Assembly: GCA_002221725.1 (NCBI GenBank)
Contig: NJFT01000045.1
Span: 124,001-188,000 of the forward strand
Direction of reading: 5' to 3'
Source of the DNA: Scedosporium boydii
Taxonomy: Eukaryota > Ascomycota > Sordariomycetes > Microascales > Microascaceae
Length of the DNA: 64,000 bases
The notes under the pieces were generated by a model. It made no database searches, had not been told where the DNA came from, and saw only the letters and a list, made by a program, of their open reading frames with translations. A program made the position numbers and the translations under genes. Position 1 is the first letter of the stretch, and each line of letters opens with the position of its first letter. Shown here one piece after another: positions 46,616-55,962 of this stretch.

Positions 46616-48111
46616 TCATTCCGCTGTCTCTTGGCTCCGCTCAACGGCGGGCAACACCCACTTTACCATCCACTCTGACTTCAAAACTTCATCAGCGGTC
46701 GGACGGTCTTCCGGGCGATATGTTAGCATCCTACGCATCAAGTCCAGAATCGCAGCTTTCTCCTTTTTGTCGAATTCTCCGAGAGTGTCCTCCTCTCGCC
46801 TGTACTTCTGGATATAGTCTTCAAAGCAGGTTTCGAGAGTCGGCCATGGTTCGCTTCGTCCGCACGGATGACCGTCATCGGTGAAAAACTGGGCGCGCGC
46901 TTCCCAACGCTCCCACCAACTTTGGGGCATAGGCCCCAACACATCTACGTGTTGGGCGGTAATCTCGTCCGCCGGCACATACTCGTTGCTGAATACGGCC
47001 TTCATGCCAATGATTTCCTAGATTGTAGTAGCCAGGCTCCATATGTCCGACGGGTATGACAGGGGTGCATCCGGCTCGAAACGGGCCTTGGATGCTCGGG
47101 AGCCGTACGGAGTATGGCAGTCCTTTCCGAGACAAGATTCTGAGCCTGGTGCAAAGGCTTCACCACAATCGGTGAGAAGTATAGACGTGTCAGATAGCGA
47201 AAACTTGCTTATGTCCTCCCTCCCTCCGAGACTCAGGGGAACGACTGCTTCGCTGGGGACATTTGGCGTCAGAGCCTGCCCGTCGCACCGGGTAATAGGA
47301 ACGGTTTCCGGGTCTCCGTATTTTTTGTAGAGTTCATCGATTGAGAGCCCATTGATACTTGACGAGAGCTTGAGGAGTACGCTCTTGAGGTGAATATCTG
47401 TGTAGAGTTCCTTGAGAAACTGAATCAACTTTGCCGACAGACAGGCTATAGGCGACAGACTACAGTTTACATACCTCCATGTACATAGCCCCGTGAGTGG
47501 ATATAAGCAACAGCTAGCGCAACTCTTCCAGACAATGCTCTCGCAACATCGAGGGGGAAGAGCCGGCTGAAGGAAATGGCTCTCAGGTCGCATTGCGCAA
47601 GGGTCATTGTATAGCACCGGTGAGTTCCATTCGGGCCATGGACTTCAAACTCATCCAGCGGTGAAGGAATCGAATCACGGCCCAAGCAGATAGGGAAAGG
47701 CATAGATGCCTGAGAAGAGATGGCTCGTAGGGTTTTCGTTTCGCGGAGGGCGGAGTCTGCGGTTCCAACTTTGAGAGCCACGTAGCACTTATGGTGGATG
47801 TCATATGAAAGCCAGACGGTGGAATAGCCCCCATATCCAATCTTGTCGACAATGCGGTAGCGGTTGTGCAGGACGTCTCCGACCATAATAGGATGGTAGC
47901 CGCCGGGGATGTAGTTTTCGAGGGATTCGACTTCCAGGATCCAGTTATATGTTGGTTGCCATTCTTCTTGATCGCCTCGGGTGGCGAGCGGTGGGCGCGT
48001 CGAGAAGCGTCTTAAGCGCGGCGACGTGCTGGGTACCCAGCGAGGATGAGAATTGGGTGCGATACGAGAGTTTCTTAGGATAGAGAAGATTATGCGGGAG
48101 TAACGCGTCAT
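46616..48111 (-). pseudogene. SRPK-like protein kinase, nonsense mutation
   Basis: Exons are 47475-48111 and 46616-47397 with an intron GTATGT...CACAG of 77 nt. The leader MTRYSRII...RLRRFSTRP looks mitochondrial. The kinase part starts at YNWILEVE and has IPGGYHPIMVGDVLHNRYRI, a P-loop GYGGYSTVW, VALKV, a catalytic HGDIHLKSV, TDCGEAF, PSDIWSLATTI and a C-lobe ending PEDRPTADEVLKSEW. After SLATTI an in-frame TAG (47018-47020) stands where the family has Trp; the rest reads through in the same frame (EIIGMKAVF). The catalytic Asn after the HGD motif is Ser and DFG is DCG. It is probably an inactive or truncated copy. It converges with the CorA-like gene. Confidence 0.8.
47018..47020 (-). other. 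in-frame TAG replacing conserved Trp
   Basis: The coding strand reads ACTACAATC-TAG-GAAATCATT. A TGG codon here would restore the family reading SLATTIWEIIGM. One G-to-A change (C-to-T on the plus strand, at 47019) explains it; this transition is the type made by repeat-induced point mutation or cytosine deamination. Confidence 0.85.
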
Positions 48112-49703
48112 GATAAATGGGCTGGGAGAGAGGCTACGGCGTAGGCTTTGACTCTTTTATTTTCAACTCAAGGTTGGCGTAAAGATTTATAGTTCTGGGA
48201 TACATTGAGGGTTGTCTGAGTTGAGAGTTGCTTGAAGAATCCATCAAATGACCTGTCTTTTGAATCCTGACCTTGGAATTCGCCAGGCTCTTTTATGAAA
48301 GCAATTTATATATATATATATATATATGTGTGTGCGTGTCTAGAAAAGAGAGAAGAATGAAGAGGAAGAGAATGAGACAAGTCGAATAATCTATCTTTTC
48401 ATCATCTAAACATTACCTCAGTACTTCGTAAATATCTTCTTTTTGTCCAGTGAAATATAATTGTCCGAAGATCCGTGGGGACTGACTTCTTGACTGCGGC
48501 TTTCTCTACATTTGCGTCTGCGGTCGAGACAGACCCCTGCTTTCGTAGACTGGAACAGGCTCGAGGCTCCTCGAAGAAGAGCTGCTAACAAACGAGCCCT
48601 TATCGTGTTGTCAGCAGACGCTAGGATTCGAGAGTTTTGGGAGGAACGGCGCAACGCGATGCGATCTAGGTCTGGACTCTGAGGTCCAGCGCCTCTTCGG
48701 TGGCGGGCGGGTTTACTCTCTATCATTTCAGGGCGGTAAGGCTACGTACACCAGCTGCGGCTCACTCTACCAAAGTTCCGATGATCCTTCATTGTCTAAG
48801 ATTACTTACATCGTACACGCGTTCATCATCAATTGATGAGGTCAAACTGACACGGTCGCCATCGATTGTCATGTACATTCACTTCAACAACCTAGAATTC
48901 GTGCCAAGAAGACGGTGTTTTTTTTTATTCCAAAGAAAAATTAGCTTATTTCCCCAATAAAACCCGCAATAAGCTCTCATTGTATTCTACAACTACTTCC
49001 TGAGTATTGTGACAAAGCTCAGCTTCAGCTGTCCTTCGCCTGGCTCCAGTGCTCCACCGGCTCCGTCAAGGCTGCGCAAGGTTAAGCGCCACTGCAGCTC
49101 TAACTTCTCACTGCAACTTCTTCGCACACTATTTCGTATCTTGTGGTGTTAGCGTCGGTTTAGCCCTCGGTTGATCTTATCACTGATCTTCAGCATCGTG
49201 CGCTGAAGAGGTGATCTAGACTCCGTAGATTACTTCGTGTTAATCAAAGGTTCCTGGTCTTCCTGGCCGGGATTAGTGCAGTGGCGATAATTGGTCAGGC
49301 GTAACAAGGGAAGGTTCAAACGATCAAGGTCGTTTGCGTAAAAGTCGATTATTACGTGCCTTCCTCGGCTTTTTCCTTTGTCGTTCGAAACACGCTAAAT
49401 CCAGCCAATTCATCAGTTTGAAGCATCAATCGGGTTTCATATGACGTGAAAGTCGCCTTGCTCTCTTTCTATTTTTGGTCTCTTTCGTTTTTCTGGCCCC
49501 CGCCTGAAGACTCACTCAATCTCCCCACTAAGTGCGAGATCTCTTCGACCTCACTCATATCTGCCTCGTCGCCCACTCACTCACGTCGCACAGCATTCGT
49601 TTCGTTTTTTTCAATCCGCCCAAGTTATTGAGAAATACGCGTCTCGTTTGAGCCTCAACCCGATCCGAAAGTCGAAGACTCCCCGAAAACGCGCCCCAAT
49701 TCG
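48112..49703. other. intergenic and leader of the exchanger gene
   Basis: A (TA)n run at 48307-48327 continues into GTGTGTGC. A minus-strand frame at 48418-48726 is open but unsupported. From about 49370 to 49703 the plus strand is pyrimidine-rich, the likely leader of the Ca2+/H+ exchanger gene. Nothing else is seen. Confidence 0.45.
48307..48339. repeat. (TA)n(GT)n microsatellite
   Basis: TA dinucleotides followed by GT dinucleotides. Confidence 0.85.
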
Positions 49704-52432
49704 ATGAAGGAAGCCTCCGGCGCCGCGACTGATTCTCGCGCCGAGCCGGGTCTCTTCTCCAAAGCACACGGCCTTTTTGGCCAATCTCGCGACGAACCCG
49801 TCCTTCCTCGCTACCGCGACCAGCCCGATGTGACTACCTCCTCCACGAAGACATCCTCCGGTGCTCCTCATGGCGCAGACGAAAAGGGACTGGCCGGTGC
49901 CGCGGTAACCAATACCCGCTCCACCACCGCCCGGGAGCCCAAACTCTCGGACGACTCCCCAGAAAGCTCCCCGGCCCAAGGCCCAATGCCGAACCTCCTT
50001 CAGCGCTTCCTGCGCAACGTCAAGAACGTCCTCCTACACAGCTGGGTGAACCTGCTCCTCGTGTTCGTGCCCGTCGGCATCATCGTCGAGTACGTGCCGG
50101 GCATCCACGGAGGCGTGGTATTTGCCATTAATTGCATTGCTATCGTGCCGCTTGCGGGGTTGCTGAGCCATGCGACGGAGTCGGTGGCTGTTAAGTTGGG
50201 GGATACGGTTGGGGCTTTGTTGAATGTTACGTTTGGGAATGCGGTTGAGTTGATTATTTTGTGAGTTTTGACTTGTGATTCTTCGAGCACTATTGTAGGT
50301 GATGATTTGGGAGAATTTACTAACTTTTGGGATATAGCATGTAAGTCGTTGCTAACAGGAGTATGAGAGTATGCGCTTTGAGGCAGTTCCCTAGGCTGGA
50401 GGGGTGCAGTTAGAGGCTTGGCTAACACGGCGCTTTTTTCCTTGGCTGTGTATAGCATTGCCCTGACAAAGGTATGTTTCCTGAGTCGCACGAAAAATGA
50501 AGAACGGGACGGCGCATTCTCCGAGAAACCAAGTACTAACAGTCCTTGCTCGATGTCGTAGGGACAAATCCGCATTGTGCAGGCATCGCTTCTGGGCTCG
50601 ATCTTGTCGAACCTGTTGCTTATCCTTGGCATGTGTTTCTTCCTCGGAGGTCTGCGTTTCCGGGAACAGGTGGGCAAAATCATTGAGCTTCCATTGAATC
50701 TACCTCGGAGCTGACGAATATGGAATGGTAGATTTACAATGCTACTGTCACTCAGATGAGCGCCTGTCTGCTCAGTTTGAGCGTCATCAGTCTCGTCCTG
50801 CCGGTACGTTTGCCAAGTTTTCCTGAGCTGATAGTGGAGAGTGAGCTCATTGCTAACGCCTTGTAGACGGCCTTTCACGCGTCGTTCCGTAACCAGGAAC
50901 TCGCGGACTCGGAATCCCTCAAGATCAGCCGCATCTGCAGCATCGTATGTTTTCCCATCCGTCCCCCTTTTCTTCTGGTATATGCTAACAGGGTTCTACA
51001 GGTACTGCTTATCGTCTATCTAATCTACCTCCTTTTCCAGCTCAAATCCCACGCCTACATGTACGAATCCACGCCTCAGCACATCGTCGATGCCCAGTCC
51101 ACCCCCGGCCCAGCAGCCGCTTGGCTGGACACGTCGAGTTCCGACGACAGCTCTTCGTCCTCATCGTCTTCTTCCTCTGACGAATCGGATGGCTCGAGCC
51201 ACACGGTCCGCAAGAAGATGAAAAAGGTTCTTCGTAGAGCACGTCGGCCCAGCTCGGGGTCGAGCTTATCTAGTTCGGATGGAACAGCAAACGGCAAGAA
51301 GGCAGCAGATGGCGAAGGCTTTGAGGGATCGAGTTCGAAGCGCGCCAAGGCCAAGTCTAACGATGGGAATGAGAGCTACGACGATGATGAAGCGCCCAAG
51401 AGACGAAAGAGACATATTGGGAGGAGAAAACACCACAGGCATCACAAACATCATAAGAAGCATGCGGCACATGAAGAAGCGGGCAATGATGCTGGGGACG
51501 CATCCAACGATGCTGCTCCAGCAATCATCCTGGATGAGATGCCGGATCCAGACGTTCGCCGAGTTGACTTTGCCAACCAGAACGAGGAAGTCCCTCCGCG
51601 CAGGGCCAGCGAGGGCGGTAATCCGTCTACGTCTAATAATGCAGATCCACCGCGCCGCCCCTTTGCGATCCGCGGAGTATCCGTCAGGAACGTGCGCAAT
51701 CTCGCCCCGCCTGTCTTCGCGCAAAACCCTGACCCCGGTGAAATCTCCCCTGGACCCGTTCCCGGACCCGTCCCACGCGTGCGCTACGGCATCCGACGCA
51801 CGAACTCTCTCCCCGACCGCCTAAACCAGCCCTATCCCCTCCCGCACCGCGCACCCGGCGCGCTCTTCCCACCCCATGTGCCCCTCATGGCGCTCACGGG
51901 GGGCAACGCCGCCGAGTCCCTCCAACACGAGGAATACCCGCACGACCGACTCTCGACGCCCGCGGCTGTGGTCCTCCTGCTCATCTCGACGGGTCTCGTA
52001 GCCCTCTGCGCCGAATACGTCGTCGGCTCCATCGAGGAAGTAGTCCAAGCCGACGGCCTCCGCGAAGCCTTCATCGGCCTCATCATCCTCCCCGTGGTGG
52101 GCAACGCGGCCGAACACGTGACGGCCATCACGGTGGCGATGAAGAACAAGATGGACCTGGCGATCGGCGTGGCCGTGGGCAGCTCGATCCAGATCGCGCT
52201 CTTCGTCACGCCCTTGGTGGTGATCCTGGGTTGGATCCTCGACAAGGAGATGACGCTTTATTTCACGCTGTTCGAGACGGTGTGTTTGTTCGTTTCGGCG
52301 TTTATTGTGAATTTCTTGGTGTTGGATGGGAGGAGCAATTATTTGGAGGGGGCGTTGCTGATGTGTACGTATGCGATTATTGGGGTTGTGGCGTTTTATT
52401 ATCCGAATGTTGGGGAGGCTGTGAGTGAGTGA
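49704..52432 (+). CDS. vacuolar Ca2+/H+ exchanger, Vcx1/CAX family
   Basis: Exons are 49704-50260, 50338-50340, 50456-50471, 50562-50669, 50732-50803, 50867-50944 and 51002-52432, coding 754 residues. The CAX core is clear: [13 protein letters not shown], the helix-2 repeat with [32 protein letters not shown], later [20 protein letters not shown] and [19 protein letters not shown]. These contain the two alpha-repeats (GNAVE and GNAAE) that carry Ca2+. It should exchange cytosolic Ca2+ for H+ at the vacuole. Exon 2 is only 3 nt (CAT), flanked by perfect splice sites; its inclusion gives the family spacing ELIIFIIAL. The cytosolic loop between halves is enlarged to about 290 residues with a Ser-rich, a Lys/Glu-rich and a His-rich segment. 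Confidence 0.93.
50338..50340 (+). other. 3-nt micro-exon (CAT) of the exchanger gene
   Basis: The upstream intron 50261-50337 has a TACTAAC branch site and ends ATATAG; the downstream intron 50341-50455 starts GTAAGT and ends TATAG. Including CAT gives TTC-ATC-ATT, so Phe-Ile-Ile, the length conserved in the family between GNAVEL and KGQIRIVQ. Skipping it leaves the frame open but one residue short. Confidence 0.75.
51110..51660 (+). other. enlarged Ser/Lys/His-rich loop of the exchanger
   Basis: Inside the last exon the encoded loop carries a run of Ser and Asp (about 20 residues), several KKxKK-like basic strings, a [20 protein letters not shown] histidine cluster, and then Pro-rich and Arg-rich parts. 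Such loops can bind metal or be regulatory; I infer this from composition only. Confidence 0.7.
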
Positions 52433-53693
52433 GACGGATCTGTGAGACTGGTCTCTCTTTTTCTTTCGTTTTTCTTTTTATTTTCTTTCGATTTTTCCAG
52501 ATTTTTGATAGAAGGTATGGGGTTCTACGGATAGAGGTTATGGATGCCTTGAGGCTATGTTTGGTACAGCTTTACAGCTTGGCGTTCAAGCTGACGCATT
52601 AACGTTTGTGCCTTTGGGGGGTGTAACATTGAGGGTCTTGATGTTTGGCGTGGCTCAGCGCCGTGACGTCACCCCAGACAGCAAAGAACTTGGACGGGAG
52701 CAGTTAAACTTTTGTATATTATTAAATGTAAGTTCTATACTAAGAGCCAAGGCTGAGTTTTCTAGAGCGTTTCTTAGAAGCAGCTAGAGTCTTCTCGTCT
52801 CGGAGATCAATGGAATACCTCGGATAATCAGCTCCTCTTCTTTCTCACATCCACCTCGTAATCCTTCGAGGAGTCGATAATATCAGGGAGCCCAGACTAG
52901 CATGCTTTGAGGATACTTCAGATGCAGCCAAGAACATCCGTGGCTTGCGCTTGCACCAAACAAGTTGGCGTCAACCAGGAACTGGAGAAACCCGCCTCAC
53001 GTGTGGCATGCACTAAGCACAATGGCGCATTCCAGTGGATCCCGCAGCTGAAGTTGGGAATTGAGGGAGGGCCCCTGAGATATGGGCTAAGATGAGCTTA
53101 CTCCCATTGATCTGTACCTCCGTTTGGTTGTTGCACCAGCGCTGACTGCTCCGCCTGCACTTGATGTATGCACTGAAATGCTTCTGTATGTTACCCTCAA
53201 AAACGGAACGGACCACGAACCTTGGTTTAGCACAGCACATGGCACGTTTACTATAGCGCATGCAGCGTAGCTACTGGCGACTGGCTGCTGGCTGCTTCGC
53301 ACTAGCACAGCCACCGTATGATAACATCAAATTGCTTGAGCACCAAGACTATTGATGTTGGTCTGTCCTTTCTCCTTTCTCTTCGTTCTCCTTCTTCCAT
53401 TCCCGTTCTCATTCCAATTTCCTCCACCTTGACTCTTGGTGCAAACAGGTTGAAATACCAGTCGGGCATTGATCGCCTCTTTTGTGCAACGCTCATCCCG
53501 TTTCATTGCACCTTCTGCTCCTCATCCATTCCGAGCGCAAGAAAAGGATAATCATCATTGATCGCTCTGAATATAGCTTGGCCCAAGGTCCATCTCACGC
53601 ACCAAGGATCGCAGCAAGCGATCCCTCTCATCCACCACAAAAAAAAAAGAGAAAAAAAAAAACCTCGGTCTCCAGAGAAGAACAGCCACAACA
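52433..53693. other. intergenic between exchanger and SPRY genes
   Basis: Short frames only. Purine-rich sequence at about 53636-53670 precedes the ATG at 53694. No gene supported. Confidence 0.5.
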
Positions 53694-54776
53694 ATGTGCT
53701 TCGGCTTCGGCTCCAAAGAACGGGATTCCGGCGAGAACCTCGCCCCACGGCCCGCCAACGAGATCAAGCCCAGTGCCACCTTTCCCCAGTACGCACCCCC
53801 CGCGCGGCAATCCCAAACCTACACACCTCCCCCCGGCCCTCCCCCTTCCCACTCCCAACAACCGACCTACGCCTCTCCCCCGCCTGGCCCCCCGCCGCAA
53901 GACCACTACGCGCCTCCGCCAGGCCCTCCACCGGGCCAACAAGACCCCGAGCCCAAGACGGCCCACGACTGGCAAAACGCCGTCCCCGACACCGCGCTTT
54001 TCCCGCCTCCGCCCGCCTTCTTCAGCGGCTGGGACCGCAGCCCCGCCAACAACGCCACCGAGGAGGAAGCCGAGCGCGGCGCACAGTGGTGCCAGCAGTA
54101 CCCCCTAACGCCGCCCATCACGCTCGACCCCCCCGCGCTCGCGGCCCTCCAGGTGCACAACATCCGGCTCATGCAGCCTTGGGGTTTCACGGGCGAGTTG
54201 ACCGAGAAGACGACGGGACATTGGGAGTGTCGCACGCCGAGGACGGCGCCGGATAGTTGTATTATTGGGTATCCGCCGCTTTATGCCGTGACGCTGCATT
54301 CGCCTTTGGCTACGGGGAGGAAGCACACGCTGTATTATGAGGTGTTTGTGAAGAATGATAGTCGGCGAGAGGAGACTTCGTTGGCGTTGGGGTTCACGGC
54401 GTTGCCGTATCCGAATTTCAGATTGCCGGGTTGGCATCGTGGGAGTATGGCCGTTCACGGCGACGATGGCCACCGGTACGTGAACGATACGTGGGGCGGA
54501 CAGTCGTTTACGGCGCCGTTTAAGAGGGGGGAGACCTACGGTGTCGGGATGACGTTTGAGCGCGTTGATGGTGGTATTGAGACTACGTGCTTCTTTACGA
54601 GGGATGGCGTTCTTGATGGGGAGTGGAGCTTGCACGAGGAGCAGGATTCGGATGTCGTGTTGCCTGTTACGGGGTTGGAGGGGTATCATGATTTGAGCTG
54701 TGCGATTGGGACTTTTAACCATGTTTCGTTTGATGTGGTTTTCGATCCGAAGTTGTGGAAGTTTCGCCCTTCGTAG
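53694..54776 (+). CDS. SPRY-domain protein with Pro-rich N-terminus
   Basis: An intronless frame of 360 residues. The N-terminus MCFGFGSK contains an early Cys that could be lipid-modified. Residues 35-100 are Pro-rich, with three PPPGPPP repeats (near residues 45, 62 and 73). From about 165 the SPRY domain runs to the end: HNIRLMQPWGFTGELTEKT, a CIIGYPPLYAVTLHSP block, YYEVFVKNDSRREETSLALG, GWHRGSMAVHGDDGHRYVND, GVGMTFERVDGGIETTCFFT and DLSCAIGTFNHVSFDVVF. Yeast relatives such as Ssh4 and Ear1 act as Rsp5 adaptors, but no transmembrane span or PPxY is seen here, so that role is not claimed. A small scaffolding or targeting function is possible. Confidence 0.82.
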   Translation: MCFGFGSKERDSGENLAPRPANEIKPSATFPQYAPPARQSQTYTPPPGPPPSHSQQPTYASPPPGPPPQDHYAPPPGPPPGQQDPEPKTAHDWQNAVPDTALFPPPPAFFSGWDRSPANNATEEEAERGAQWCQQYPLTPPITLDPPALAALQVHNIRLMQPWGFTGELTEKTTGHWECRTPRTAPDSCIIGYPPLYAVTLHSPLATGRKHTLYYEVFVKNDSRREETSLALGFTALPYPNFRLPGWHRGSMAVHGDDGHRYVNDTWGGQSFTAPFKRGETYGVGMTFERVDGGIETTCFFTRDGVLDGEWSLHEEQDSDVVLPVTGLEGYHDLSCAIGTFNHVSFDVVFDPKLWKFRPS

Positions 54777-55962
54777 GGGCGGCGAAGAGGCTGTTGAAGG
54801 GTCGTGATCGGTTGGTTCGCATCATACACACACGTAGACAGGCAGGCAGGCAAGCAGGCAGGACTGGACTGGACTGAAGGTTTCGGTATTCGGGGAATGC
54901 TTGTTCATGAGATTTCTTCTTTTTTCGTGTTTATTTTTTCCTTTCCTTTTTCGGCTACGTTGATTCCCCAGACTAGAGGCAATATGAACTCCATTCACAC
55001 ATAATATTTGATAATGTCTATTTGCTATGTCCAAGTCTAAGTCCAAGCCTAAGCCCATTGAATGCTTCCCCGCGTCCTTGGCCATTCGACACTAGCTAGA
55101 TCTTATCACAGAGTAACATTCCTTTCCGCCTAACGGCGGTAAACTCACGCTCACGCCGAGGTCCTCGAGGTCTCAGGGTCCCCCGTCCCCGAGGATCAGG
55201 ATCGCCGCAATTAGGCGCTCCAATAATAATCCGCAGATAGATACCTCGCCCGGGACTCCAGTTTACAGCCCTACTGCAATCACGTATTTGCCGGTCCTGG
55301 CTGGCCAATACGGGCGCTGCTCGGGGCTCGGAAGCGGCCGTCCAGACCTGGCGTGAGTTGGGGGTTTATGTGCGTTGTCGGCGCTCGCCTGGCCGATGTT
55401 GCTTTTTCTTCTGCGTCCTTCCCTTTTCACACTCGTGCTTGCAGAAAATCCCTCGAAACTTGCCGTGGCTGCCGGGGTGGTTCGGTGGTGCAGTGGCTCA
55501 AAATCCTTGGTTGAGATCTTGTTCCCTGTGAAGTATTTGTACTTGTGATTACCTAAGAATCTGACATGTAAGTTAAGCTCAGACTGGGGAAACCCAATTG
55601 GATCCAATTGCGCCCGTTGCTCCTCCCCCAAAAACCTCAGCAACTTCTTTCCTGCCTCTGATATAATAATTGCTTCGCTTCTCCCACCAAAGGCGGGTTT
55701 AGCTTTTCTTATTTTCTTTATTTCCTTTCAATTGCGTTCCTCCACCCGGCTTCTGGGTGTGTTGTATTTTTTTTCTTTCATTTCTTTACTTGTCCGGTCT
55801 TGTTCCTTGTTTGTACTGGCGATCTAGCTCCGACAGATTTTTCCCGCAGTCAAACCCTCAACCCTTCCCTCACCCAGCTCAAACCCTCCTTCGAAAACCA
55901 GGGGAGAGATCCCTCCCACCTACCCACCCCTTTCCGCCGCTCTCTCCTTCGCAATTCCAACA
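54777..55962. other. intergenic between SPRY and D-lactate dehydrogenase genes
   Basis: A CAGG-type microsatellite with a GGACT tail lies at 54838-54876. A minus-strand frame at 55263-55643 is open but lacks family signals. From about 55740 the plus strand is pyrimidine-rich and likely the leader of the next gene. Confidence 0.45.
54838..54876. repeat. CAGG/GGACT microsatellite
   Basis: Tetranucleotide CAGG-type units followed by three GGACT units. Confidence 0.8.
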
